Below, one piece after another: positions 53,401-64,000 of a stretch of DNA of 64,000 nt. The DNA comes from Monocercomonoides exilis (Eukaryota; Preaxostyla; Oxymonadida; Polymastigidae). The notes beneath the pieces were generated by a model, which did not search any database, was not told the DNA's origin, and was given only the letters and a program-made list of their open reading frames with translations. A program made the translations under genes and the position numbers. Positions within the stretch are counted from its first letter, which is position 1; every line of letters starts with the position of its first letter. Location: assembly GCA_001643675.2 (NCBI GenBank), contig LSRY02000002.1, forward strand, positions 1,006,001-1,070,000. Reading direction: 5' to 3'.

Positions 53401-54129
53401 AATACAATGTTTTTTAAGAAAAAAGAAAATGATTATTGAAAATTCAAAAAAGAATTTATTTTTTGAAATGAAGAATGATATAGATATTTAAATGGCTAAT
53501 CCCACTTTTTGCAAAAAAACAACAAAATATTATTAAAAAAAACGAAAAGGAGAACTGATTTGCGTGATGTGTTCGAGAGAGAAAATATTTTGGAGAAGAA
53601 AAAATTGAATGGAAAAAAAAAAAACATGTCTTTAAGTCATAAAGAAATGGAAGAAAAGGAATTGATAGAAAAACATTAAAAAAAATTGATCAATGTCATT
53701 TAAAATATTTTCATTTATCAAGAAAGAGAACGATAAAAATTAAGTTTCCATTATAATGAACTTCATAGAAAATTGGGCATTACCCATTATGAAGAATGAA
53801 ACTGGTTGTAGTTTTTACCACAAAAAACAAAAAACTTATTAACGTTTAATTGTAAAAAAAAGTTTATGTGTTTAACACTTAGGAAAAACATTGTTTTTAT
53901 TTTTTTCGGAAATTTTATCTTACTATTTTCGAATTGTTTGTGAATGTTTTACTCTTTTATTAAAAGTTTTGTTTTATACGAATATGTTATTTTTCTCTCA
54001 TTTTTTGTGATAATGTACCTCATTTTAGAAACTCTAATATCCTTCATTTTTTGTTTTCAAATTCTTCTCCTTTATTTTATCATAAAAAATGTTCTTTATC
54101 GTTTTTTGCTGAGCATTACAATAAAAAAA
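53401..54129. other. AT-rich stretch without recognised features
   Basis: Homopolymer-rich DNA; frames such as 53944-54174 are Phe/Leu/Ile-rich and unsupported. Confidence 0.45.
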
Positions 54130-54399
54130 TGGGGGAAAATATGGACTTTCAAGCTTTTTATGCACATCGCATGAAAAAATTGTTTCACTTATAACATTTT
54201 TAAACTTGACCAGATTTCAAAATAAATTTTATTTTCATATCAGTCAACAAAAGTGAATGATTTAGCAACATTATATTTTGTGATCTCAAACGAATTCATA
54301 AAAATGAACAAATTTTGTTGAAAAATTATGATCACAAATAGTCTATCAAAAGTGCATAATTTTTCAATGAAAATGCCTGAAGTCAAATATTTTGTCCCA
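54130..54399 (+). repeat. MITE family 1, copy 4
   Basis: It starts TGGGGGAAAATATGGACTTT and ends AGTCAAATATTTTGTCCCA, the best-preserved copy. AAATG occurs on both sides of the GGGG/CCC ends, a possible 5-bp duplication. Confidence 0.88.
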
Positions 54400-54436
54400 A
54401 ATGATTTCGACAGCGTATCTTATCATATGACTAATT

Positions 54437-54690
54437 TGCTAAAAGTCAAAATTTTTTGAAAAGTTCTTTTTGTTAAATTTTCAGGTGAAAATAAAAAACG
54501 AATATTTTCATCAATTTTTCATTCCAACTCACCAAAATATATTTGTTTGTGAATAATAACATTATCAAGCATTAATCCACATGTTTGAATATTTTTATGA
54601 GTTGGAATTAAAATTTGACAAAAATATTCCTTTATCAATTTCTCATGAAAATAAAACAGAAGGAACAAATCAAAAAAAATTTGACAAATA
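54437..54690. repeat. MITE family 2, copy 1 (foldback)
   Basis: The left arm AAAAGTTCTTTTTGTTAAAT...TTCCAACTCACC pairs with the right arm GAGTTGGAAT...AACAGAAGGAAC in reverse complement. ATAACATTATCAAGCATTAA lies in the central loop. Confidence 0.75.
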
Positions 54691-56747
54691 TTAATGGATT
54701 ATGAATAAACAAAAGCTTTTTCCATTTCGAATAAAAAACAAGTTTCTGACATATATGCATTTACGCACATTTGTTTGAAAAATGTCTTGCAATAAAATAG
54801 TTCAATTTTCCTTTATATAGCTTGGAGAGGATACATATTTCATTCTTTAATCAAACCTTTTGGATCGACAATTATTTAAATAGATGCATAGTTCTTTAGA
54901 TTCTTTTTGCTTGAGCTTTTGTTTCAAAATACCAAAAATGTTTTTTTTTTTTTTGGTTTCAAATTTTATTCCAAGAACGATATTTGTTCAATTCATAGAT
55001 TTTTCATCAACAATTTGTTGTATTTATTGTTTTCTTTTGAATATGTTCTTTTATTGAGGAATGCATTACTTCTCTTGTTCTGTCTAAAACTGAAAGAAGA
55101 AACAATTTTGACTTAAAACCTTTTTTCTTTAGCCTTTCAATCCCTCATTATATCCAATTTTGGTTTTTGATTCTCCCTCTGTTGTATTTTCTTTTCGGGA
55201 AAACATTTTCATCAACTTCCACTTCTTTTCCCAAATTTCCAAAAATGAAATGATTTTCTACCAAACGTTGTGAAAAACATCTTCGAAATTAAGTGAACAT
55301 TTGTGCAATTGTGATATCTGATTTTCCTGAAATAATAGCACTATGTGATGAAGACATTCCAACTCAAAAATTCAAAGCTATGAAACACGGGTTTCTGACT
55401 TCATTTCAAACTTTTCATAATTTGAATTTTTCAACAATTATCAATATTTAAATAAAATTCATCTTTTTTTCAAAAAATGTGAAAATACAAATGATAAATT
55501 TTGCAACAAATCTTCATTCCAACATTCAAAAATTCCTTATCTCAAACACAAATGAAAGAAAATATTGCTATTTCTGTTCTTCAAAATCAAGATAATTAAC
55601 TTAAAAATTTGATCCTTAAAATACAGTATATTAATATATGAAAACAACCAACAATCTGAAAATTAAAAAAAATTTTCATTTCTCGATTTTTTACGATTTA
55701 TTTCAAGAAACATCAAAAAAATCATAAAATGAAAACAAAAATTTATTCAAACAATACACAGAATTAAAAAATTCGAAAGTTAAACCTAAATAGAAATAGA
55801 ATTTTTAATCTAAATATCCAACTAATAATCGTTAAAAACTTTCAATACAAAAATTGTTTAATAATCACTCCACGAAAAAATTAACACATTTAATCAGATA
55901 TGCGATTAATTATCAAATTTCGTTGTTTGTTTCGATATTAGTTGTTATATCCATTCTTTATTCATAAAATAATTCTAAACGATTTTTGAAATTATTATTT
56001 CTTTTGAGACTAATCACATAAAGTCTAGATATAATACATTTATGATTATTTTCATATATCAATATATTTACTGAAGGAATTAATTTTGAAAACCAGATAA
56101 ATAAGAAATATCATATGTTGCGAATTAGTGAAAGTTTTTTAAGTTTTTTATTGTTGTGATTATGACATTTGAAACGTTAAAGATTGTGAAATAATATAAT
56201 ATGATAAACTATTTTATTTTTTTTAATTTTTCGTATTATATACAAAATTGAAGTCAAAAATCATTTTTCTTGATCAGAAAAATGATTTGAAAATGATAAT
56301 TGAAGAATTTGACTTTTATTCATGTATCACGCATCCTTTTTTGAAGTTGAAATGATAAGTTTCTTTTAAACGTGTTTGAATATGAACATATTTTAAATAA
56401 ATTCTATATTTTGGCAACATTTTTAATTTTTATTTGCAAAACGAAATAGTTTTTTTATGAGAAATAAACTAAAATTTGTTGTTATTTAGACAAATAGTGT
56501 TTCAATGAACAGAAATTCAAGTGATTGTGATAATGTTTTTAAAATTATCATTATAATTCTTTTTTCAAGTGAATATGAAAATGAAATTTTTATTTCAAAA
56601 TTCTAGTTTTTATTCCCCAAATTTTTCAATTATTGTCGAAAAAGCTTGATAAAGTTCTAATATTCTTTTTTGTGAAATTTCGTGAGGAGACATGAAATTC
56701 AAAGGAAAATATTCAATAGATGTGAAAAATTTTGTTGTGTTTGTGAC
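54691..56747. other. Two kilobases of AT-rich DNA without recognised features
   Basis: Both strands were read for split genes and transposon motifs; only short Phe/Ile/Lys-rich frames occur. GC content is among the lowest in the window. Confidence 0.45.
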
Positions 56748-56985
56748 AAAATTTTTTTGCAAAGTTTTTTTTTATTAATTTTTAAATAAAATAAAAATTT
56801 CAAATTTCGATCAAATTTCTGTTTTCTCTTACGAAATCACGCCTTAACGGATAAAATAACATTATCAAGAATTTGTTTCAATGGCAGCAAAATTTGGTGA
56901 GTGGGAATGGAAATTTGATCGAAATATGAAATTTTTTCTTTATTTGAAAATTAAACAAAAAGAACTTTTCAAAAAAATTAAGACG
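56748..56985. repeat. MITE family 2, copy 2 (foldback)
   Basis: The left arm TTTCAAATTTCGATCAAATT and right arm GGAAATTTGATCGAAATATG are inverted, around a loop with ATAACATTATCAAGAATTTG. The outer arms are also complementary (Lys/Phe-like A/T runs, AACTTTTCAAAAAAATT). Confidence 0.78.
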
Positions 56986-57006
56986 TATTATATATGAAAA
57001 TGTAAT

Positions 57007-57264
57007 TGGGTGATTATTTTTGTATTCATGTTTTCTCTATCAATATTTTCGGTTTAAGAATCCACTTTTAATGATGAAAAATGAACACAGAAAAGTTAGT
57101 ATTCATTGCAAAAAATTTTTTCTTGAATACGATCTCAAACATTGTTATTTCGAACAATCATCATTCATTTATTTCTTTTGAATGTGTAAACAATCTTCAA
57201 AGAAATTAAGCCTTTGAAGAAACAACACCCAGAAAAAAGTTGTGATATCAAAAATAATCACTCA
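57007..57264. mobile_element. MITE family 3, copy 2
   Basis: It starts TGGGTGATTATTTTTGTATT and ends in the complement of TGAGTGATTATTTTTGATAT. Its length is 258 bp, like copy 1, with a diverged interior. Confidence 0.8.
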
Positions 57265-57599
57265 ATTTGTTTGATAATTTGCTTCGTATTTTTGAAAGTG
57301 AACATTGTTAAATGATAACACCATCAAAAATAAATTAAAATTAAAATTAAAATTAAAATAAAAAATAATAAAAAAATATAAAGGAATAAAAAATTTTGAA
57401 ATGAATGAATCTCAAATGTTTTATTATGAAACAAATGCAATTCATAAAAATTAAAATTCATTTTTTCCAATATTTTAAAAAGAAAAATTACAAATTCAAT
57501 ACTTGGAGATTGACTGTGATTTCGAAATAAAACACCTATATTCATTTTCATGAAAAAAATAATCTAAATAAAAATTCTTTAATGTTCATATTATTATCA

Positions 57600-59844
57600 C
57601 AAGGGTGATATAGGAGGAACGATCAAAAAGGATTTATCGAAATTATTCATTCAGAGCAGCAACAGAAATAAGAATTGACTTCTTTATTGAAAAGTTAACT
57701 GAGAGACAGGAATATTTCTTGAAAGAGGCTTGGCAATAGTCCAAGCTTAAATATTCGATTTCAAGGAAAACACCTTCGTTTCTTCAATGAAGATACTGGT
57801 GAGAGAGAAGACAAAGAAGTATCAGGTGAGATTGAGTTTTTCTCTTTGTTGAACAAAACAACAGTTCATGCAAAGAGCTCATTATTCTTTAACGATCACA
57901 AAAATATTGTTCGGAAGAAGAAGGAGCCAGAGCCAGTGAGGCAGAAGAAAAAGGATGAGATTCCAGGATTGGATTTGCAAAGGAAAGAATATTAGAATAG
58001 AAGAGGACGAGGTTCATTCTTCTATCTTTTAGAATGGAATCGAATTGGAGGAGAGAACATTATCAATAAAGGGGTGCAGGCAATGTGGAAGAGCAAGCAA
58101 GCCAAAAAATCACTCAGCCAAACGGAGTTCAGAGAAGGGGCATTGCTTTTCAACCTGCAAAAGACGACACATGAGTTCAGGAAAATTTAAGAAGAAAAGC
58201 AAAGCTCTTGTGTTGTTTGACAGATCGAGGAAGAAAAAAAGAATCGCAGGAAAAATATGTTCCTTTTTTTGAAGAAATCAGATAGCATGAGACAAATTCT
58301 TAATCATTTGAAATTGAACTCAGAAATAAAATGAAAACATATAAAGAGCGAAGTTGAGAAAACAGTGGAAGAATTGACAAAGAAGTTTAATTTTGTAATG
58401 TTTCTCAATCAAAATTATTCCACCATTTAATCCTTGTTTCAAAAGAACAAATGCCCTATCTTGCTTTTTGATTCATGGAAAAAGATTACACCTTCAAAGG
58501 AATGCTTTTCGGCTTTGTCGATGCACAGCTCCTGTTCACACATTTTATGAGGAAAGTGATAGTGGAGATAAGAAGAAGAAAGGATGTCAGAGTCATTGTC
58601 CATATGGACGATCTTTTTTTTCTTCATCAAGATCAAGTAGAAATAAAATTGATTCGAAAACCATCTTGTTTTGAGAAAGCCATGGTCTTCAGATCAATAA
58701 GAAGAAGTGCAACCTCATTCTGAGATCGCAGTTCAGCTTCATGGGATTCGAATGGAAAACAACCAGCTTCGATGTTTGCCTAATGGAGGAAAGAAGAAAG
58801 GCATTGCGAGAGCTGTGTCGCTCGTGGGAGAGAAAGTGGATTAGAGTCAAGACCGTCAGAGTGTAGGATCTCGCATCATTCGTGGGAATGCTCAACTCCA
58901 GGCGCTTCGTTCTTCCAGACGCATCTTTGCATCTCCAATCAATCTTCGAATTGTTGCAGAAAGGAGTTACGACAGGCGGATGGGGTGGAATGATGTGGCT
59001 GAATGAGTCAATCCTCCAACAAATAAGAAAATGGAGATGGACATTGATGAAGAACCCCAGACGCAGACTAACTCCAGTGTTTATTCCAGAAGCAGTGCTA
59101 ACCACACACGCATCAGAAAGCTCCTGGGGAGCAACCCTCAGACTAAACAGAATGTCACTAGATTGTCACAGTCGTTTTCCATTCGCGGTGAAAAACCAAT
59201 CATCCAACTACAGAGAACTAAAAGCAGAAGAACTTGCGTTTACTCACTTTGCCCCAATCCTATCAGAAAGTCGGATATCACAGCTACAGCTTTGTTCAGA
59301 CAATTCGGCAGTCGTTTTCAACGAAAACAGATGGAATGCAGGAAAAAATCTTCGCCAGACATTCAAAAGGATGTGGACATTGAAGGAGAAACTGAAAATA
59401 GTCCTGAAAGCAGTTCATTTCCTCGGATTGCGGAACACAAGAGCTGATGCTTTATCCCGCATGGAAAGAACAGGAGACAACAAAATTACAGACGAAAAAC
59501 TTTCTTGGATTCCAGTTGTGCTTCAAGTATCTCCAACGCTGGACGCATTTGCAGCTCAACACAACCACAAGGTCGAGCGTTGGTGCGGAATAGGAAGCCC
59601 ATTGGGAGAACACGGTCTAGCATGTCCATGGAATAACGAGTGCGCTCTGACACACCCCCCAGTTCCTCTGATTCCAATGAAGATTAAGAAGGCACAGAAG
59701 GAGAGAGTACCAGAAGTATTACTCCTGCCGAACTGGAAGGGGCAGAACTGGGATATGTTATTGGAGAAGACTCCTCATCGGACATTCGAATGGAGGAATC
59801 TGAGAACAGTCCTGAAAAGGCGCCGATTTATGAGGAAAAATTGA
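57600..59844 (+). pseudogene. DIRS-type retrotransposon remnant: reverse transcriptase-RNase H
   Basis: From about 57980 the frame is broken repeatedly but readable: LEWNRIGGENIINKGVQAMW, then CFSALSMHSS in one frame and MLFGFVDAQLLFTHFMRKVI in another, with HMDDLFFLH (58601-58627) as the polymerase Y-x-D-D. The last frame, 58882-59844, holds the RNase H: LTTHASESSWGATL (first catalytic Asp is His), NYRELKAEELAF (Glu), LCSDNSAVVF (Asp), NTRADALSRM (Asp). The trailing PTLDAFAAQHNHKVERWCG and PPVPLIPMKIKK...LPNWKGQNW segments are typical after RNase H in DIRS/Ngaro elements. No tyrosine recombinase was found after it. 57600-57980 may be the decayed first frame. Confidence 0.85.
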
Positions 59845-61099
59845 ATTACTCCTTCCACCAGGATGATTAAGAATTGTATTGATTAATCATTTCGAGGAAA
59901 ATGTGAGAGATGGTGGAGAAGGGAATTGGAAGAAAGATCTTTCCCAGTTTCATTGGCAGAGGAGTGCAAATCGGGAATTGCTCAGTCGACTTGGAACGGA
60001 TACTTATTCGGCTTCGCACACTTTGGAGAACAGTGGGAAAAGAGTGATATGGGTTAAATTACAGACGATGTTCACAATTTGGCGGTTGGGTGAACAAAAT
60101 CCATTATTTCTCTTCAAGATATTGAAATGCAATTTTCATGTTTTCTTTTGATTCTCTCATCTGTTTCGTTCCTCACAAATATGATTCAAAATATTTTCTT
60201 GAGAGGTTTTACAACACCAAAGTTATTATTCAGAAGATTTTAGAGAACAAAAAAGAATAGAAAAAAGGAGATCCAATAAGCCTGGAATAAAATACCGTTT
60301 TGGAATAAATTGCAGATAACGGTGAGAATGAAAAGTTGAGTTTCAAACATCTCACGATGAAATCTATCATTCAAACTATGTTATCCACATTGTGCAAATT
60401 AACGGATTTGGAAAGAGAAGGCATGGAAAGATTCAGATTCGAACAGGAAGGCATAATGCTTTGTTCAAGGTTAAAGACATCGCTTTTCCAAACATAGATT
60501 TCTGTTCCATCTATAAACGAAAACATTTCTATATGATTAGCTTTAGTTATTCAGGTTTTGTAGGAAGAGACTCAGAAAAGAAGATCAGATAAAAAGAAAC
60601 TTCTTCTGAGCGCAGTGATTATGTGTCCACATTCTATCTAAGGAATTCTTAAGAAATCCAAGGAGATGTTGAAGAAATCGTTAATCCTTGTGCAGGCAAT
60701 TCATTAATCAATAAAAATTTGAACACTTTGCACCCAAACAATGAATAAAATACACTGGACTCAGACAACTTGATTCGAATGCATTTCAGTGGGAAAATGC
60801 ATTTTGTTGAAGAATCAATATTTGTTTGATGTGTTAACAATCATTTAAAGAAAGAAAACAAGAACATTAAGCAATCTTCGAAAGTGCACAGATAATAATA
60901 AAATTGTGGAAAAGGATTCACTGATCATGATGTACACAATTTGATGAATACAAAAGATCGGAAACAGATTTTGCAATGATTTAAAGAGATAACATATATC
61001 TGTCAAAAAATGAATTGAAAATTTATGCATGAATCTCAAAAAAAAAAATTGTTAATATTGCATTTTTATTATTCATTAACAATTTATTTTTCATTAAAA
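59845..61099. other. Unrecognised 3' flank of the DIRS remnant
   Basis: Short frames at 59879-60151 and 60392-60592 have somewhat coding-like composition (DLSQFHWQRSANRELLSRLG; RHGKIQIRTGRHNALFKV) but match nothing recognised. They may be further decayed element sequence. Confidence 0.35.
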
Positions 61100-61369
61100 T
61101 GGGGAAAAATTCTGACTTTCAAGCTTTTAATGCACAATACAATTAAAAAATTTCTTCACTCATAACATTTTTTAACTTTATCAGATTTCAAAATACATTT
61201 GATTTTCACATCCGAATACAGGCTTTATCGAAATCAAAACATTAAGTTTTCCAACATTTCATGAATGTCAAAAAATAGACCTATTTTTATTGCGTTTTTT
61301 GATCTCAATAAGTCAATGAAAGGAACATAAATTTCCTCTGAAAATGTCTGAAGCGAAATATTTTACTCA
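61100..61369 (+). repeat. MITE family 1, copy 5
   Basis: It starts TGGGGAAAAATTCTGACTTT and ends AGCGAAATATTTTACTCA. It shares a subfamily-specific interior (AACATTAAGTTTTCCAACAT) with copy 1 at 11081. Confidence 0.85.
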
Positions 61370-61656
61370 ACATGTGACGATTAGAATTTGGCAAAATGTT
61401 ATATATTATTCACATGGGAAAAAACATTTGGACATATTTTTTTAATTAACGTCATTTGGATTGTAAAAAAATTTGATTGATATACTGCAAAGAGTGATCA
61501 AACAATGTTTTTTTTCTATTCAACCCAAATATGAAACAAGATTTTAACATTAATAAAAAAAAACTCAAATTTGTTCCAACTTTTTTCTCAATCGAATTAT
61601 GAAAAGCCCAACACTCCCACGCATTATAAAAAAGAAAATAAAAATAAATTGAAAAA

Positions 61657-61905
61657 AAAATGTCTCAATTTTTTTGTAAAGTTCCTTTTGTTTAATTTTC
61701 AAATGGATAAAAAATTTCAAATTTTGCTCAAATTTCTGTTTCCACTCACGAATCTTTTTCAGAATGAATGAAATAGCATTATCAGAAATAGATTCCAAAT
61801 AAGCGAAGTTTGGTGTTTGTCAACTGAAATTTGAGCAAAACGTGAAATTTTTGATTCATAAGAAAATTAAGCATTTGCGACTTTTCAAAAAGAATTACCC
61901 ATTTG
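61657..61905. repeat. MITE family 2, copy 3 (foldback)
   Basis: The left arm TTTCAAATTTTGCTCAAATT and right arm TGAAATTTGAGCAAAACGTG are inverted. The outer arms include GTTCCTTTTGTTTAATTTTC versus GAAAATTAAGCATTTG. Its right end abuts the truncated DIRS recombinase. Confidence 0.78.
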
Positions 61906-61906
61906 T

Positions 61907-63900
61907 GTTAGGTTTTCTGGGAACATGGGAACGGTGGAAGGAGAGGAGGATTGTCTTAATTATTGGGACTTGTTCAATGTCTTCTCCATAACTAATTCTT
62001 GAGAATAGAGATATTGAGGATCTCGATGCGCACAAGCATGTGTAGGGGAATCCCTTTTCCTTCAGTTTGACAAAAAGCATGGTACACCTTCGATACAATT
62101 CCACAAAGTCTTGTGGAAATTCTCCACAATTTTCCTCAGTCCATACCTGGGCTAAATATAATAATCCCAATTTTATGGCTGTCCAAATTGAAGTCGATAC
62201 ACTATTTTTAGCTTCGGTGATTATTGCTTCGGGAACATTGCATCTTCGAAGACCGCTGTTCCACCACTGTTCTCCTCTTTGTGCTTCCAGTTGAGTCTTG
62301 CTGCTAAGTAAGTTCCCGGTGGGAGTGAAGCTCCCGACCTCTTCATTCCTGGTCCTGCCCTCAATATTTTCCTCGAATCGCTCCATCTCATGTAAGATGT
62401 CGTCATCTCTCTCAGCAGAGGTGTCCAGACTTGGAACCTCCAGGCTGGAAGCAGAATCACTACTCTCGCTTGTTCCTCCCGAATCTTTTTTAAGCAAGGG
62501 AGAATCAGAGGTGTCGGAGGATGCACCAGAGTCACCGCTCCTTTCCAGTCTGCTTGCAGTCCGTCCTCCAGCTCCGGACTTCCTGGTCCAAACCAGATTG
62601 CAGCTTTGTGGTTTCTTCCGTTCGCGAAGGAGTCACTTTCGATTTTCGACTCTATCCGTTGTTTTTGCTCTCAAAATACTTCGTCTGTAATTAAAAAATC
62701 TCATTCGCGTAGAAGTCTTAAGAGTGCATCCGCTGTCGTGTTCTTTGCTCCTGGGAGGTAAATTGCTCACAGCTGAATGTTCCATTCTGTTGTCCATTGT
62801 CTGATCTTCTTCAAAAGAGATAAAAGATCAATTCCGTCTTTCCAGCCATTGATATCATCCACATCTGTGGTGTTGTCTGATCTCAGAAGAATCCTTCGGG
62901 CATTGTGTTTGGCTATGAGATAGCGAAAATGTTTGAGTGCCAAAAGAACTGCCAACATCTCCTTGAAATTGGATGACTGGTTGAGGAATACTCGATTGAA
63001 AGCTTGATGGAAGTGGTACAGAGAGCTGCCTATTCGAAGGGTTGCACCACAGGTCCGGGGTGCTGCATCGGTTGTCAACGTCGCGTCTGGAGTTGCAAAT
63101 GATACCTAATGTCTTTCCTCCTTCTTCCTCAGTCTCGTTTTCCAAAATTGAAGCTATTCCATGATTGAGCAATACAGGTTCATAGTACCAGTCCATCCCT
63201 TCTTCCTGTCAACATTGTTGAGTTCTTTTAATAGCTTGTTCATGTGTAGAGAAGCGTCTGTGTAGACGAATCGAGTAACGCTGATTTCTCCAACGAGTGA
63301 TGCGAAGTCTCTTGTCATTATCAATGTTTCATTCGATGCCAAATTCATCCACCGTTTTATTATCTTTTGCAACGATGACCTGCGCTTCGTCTCCAATGCG
63401 ACCTTCATAAATTGAACCTTCCATGCCCAACCAAGAAAGGTGAAGTTTTTCCCGAAAGTTAACTTGCTTTTCTCTTTTTTGACATCGAGTAATATGTTGT
63501 TGAGCCTTCAAACAATTGCTTGAGAAGCTTCCTTTAAAGCTTTGTGTTCTTGTGCACAGGAGAACATTATCAAGATAATTCAAACATCTTTGACAGTTTT
63601 TCTCAAGAAACAATGAGATCATCTGCCTCAACTCGAAGTGCTTTAACCTCTGCAAATTATTGTTCTGCTTGAATCATGGAGAGTCTGGCCTCTTGCGGAC
63701 AAGCAGTCACAATCATGATCTCATCTTATTGTTTTTCTGGTTTTCCTGATGCATCTGCATGTGCCAGGATTAATACTTTCACTGCGTGCATAAGGCAGAG
63801 TTCAACTTTCCAGCCACCGGAATAAAGTACATACTGAAATAAGTTGGGTGATCTTGTGAACTCGTGAACCTAAGATGGAATGAATGGGTAAAATGAAAGT
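61907..63900 (-). pseudogene. Second DIRS-type remnant: RT-RNase H and start of a tyrosine recombinase
   Basis: Reading leftwards from about 63800, several frames carry a reverse transcriptase end (RCLNYLDNVLL near 63580, Asn for the second Asp of Y-x-D-D) and RNase H at 62767-63100: LTTDAAPRTCGATL (catalytic Asp kept), SNFKEMLAVLLALKHF (Glu), ILLRSDNTTDV (Asp) and NTTADALLR (Asp). After a linker, 61907-62497 resembles the N-terminal core-binding half of DIRS tyrosine recombinases (WWNSGLRRCNVPEAIITEAK, STSIWTAIKLGLLYLAQVW, FPYTCLCASRSSISLFSRI, HRSHVPRKP). The catalytic half is missing and the DNA changes to a MITE at 61905. Opposite in strand to the copy at 57.6-59.8 kb. Confidence 0.8.
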
Positions 63901-64000
63901 ATTCCAAAAATGCTGTTGTTTGAACAATATCCGAAGAATTTATCTGAATTTCTAATTCTCAAACTTTCAAATGTGTGTGAAATTTTGTTTTTGTTGGATG

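Noticed and set aside
1-64000. tRNA, rRNA or CRISPR-like arrays
   Set aside because: Read through for B-box-like GGTTCGAATCC motifs, rRNA-like conserved blocks and regularly spaced direct repeats; none was found. A tRNAscan and Rfam run would be decisive.

Overview
The window is nuclear DNA of an AT-rich unicellular eukaryote. Genes carry many short introns (about 45-190 nt, ending in AG, with donors often of the form GTNTG). All three stop codons are used as stops. DDE and DIRS-type transposons are abundant, and there is a 9-kb gene for a secreted beta-helix protein with a transmembrane helix and a kinase-like tail. This combination fits a metamonad, and from memory most resembles oxymonads (Preaxostyla, e.g. 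Blattamonas-like genomes). That assignment is inference; no rRNA or tRNA gene is visible to test it.

Layout. 1-2.0 kb: Ste20/MST-type kinase (-, continues off the left edge). 2.8-3.4 kb: cyclin-like gene (-). 3.9-11.3 kb: a transposon nest. It holds two decayed Tc1/mariner-type copies, a pogo-type MITE inside the first, and a 3.0-kb element (6929-9947) inside the second. The 3.0-kb element has near-identical ~342-bp terminal inverted repeats and an 8-bp target duplication, and carries a broken piece of the surface-receptor gene family. 12.1-13.4 kb: pogo-like transposase pseudogene. 14.4-15.4 kb: two-exon low-complexity gene (-). It is divergent, across 67 bp, from a six-exon gene (15.45-27.8 kb, +) for a PSME4/Blm10-type proteasome activator about twice the usual length. 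28.2-30.4 kb: three-exon methionyl-tRNA synthetase (-). 30.7-31.1 kb: small two-exon gene (+). 31.9-32.7 kb: multi-exon DEK_C-domain gene (-). 32.9-33.6 kb: second cyclin-like gene (+). 34.8-36.5 kb: ten-exon cathepsin B-like gene (-) whose catalytic Cys and His are both replaced. 37.05-46.1 kb: intronless giant receptor pseudokinase (+).

From 46.1 kb to the right edge the DNA is gene-poor and repeat-rich: a Merlin/IS1016-like remnant, a decayed coiled-coil gene, a Tc1/IS630-like transposase, three MITE families and two broken DIRS-type retrotransposons.

The intron-bearing genes are mostly housekeeping or regulatory (kinase, cyclins, proteasome activator, tRNA synthetase, chromatin factor). 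The accessory part centres on the giant receptor family. One member is intact at 37-46 kb, and a fragment of another sits inside a transposon-like element at 7.8-8.9 kb, which suggests that mobile DNA moves pieces of this surface-protein family. The exon models for the peptidase, MetRS, DEK-like and PSME4 genes were built by hand from splice sites and reading phase; they do not appear as long single reading frames.
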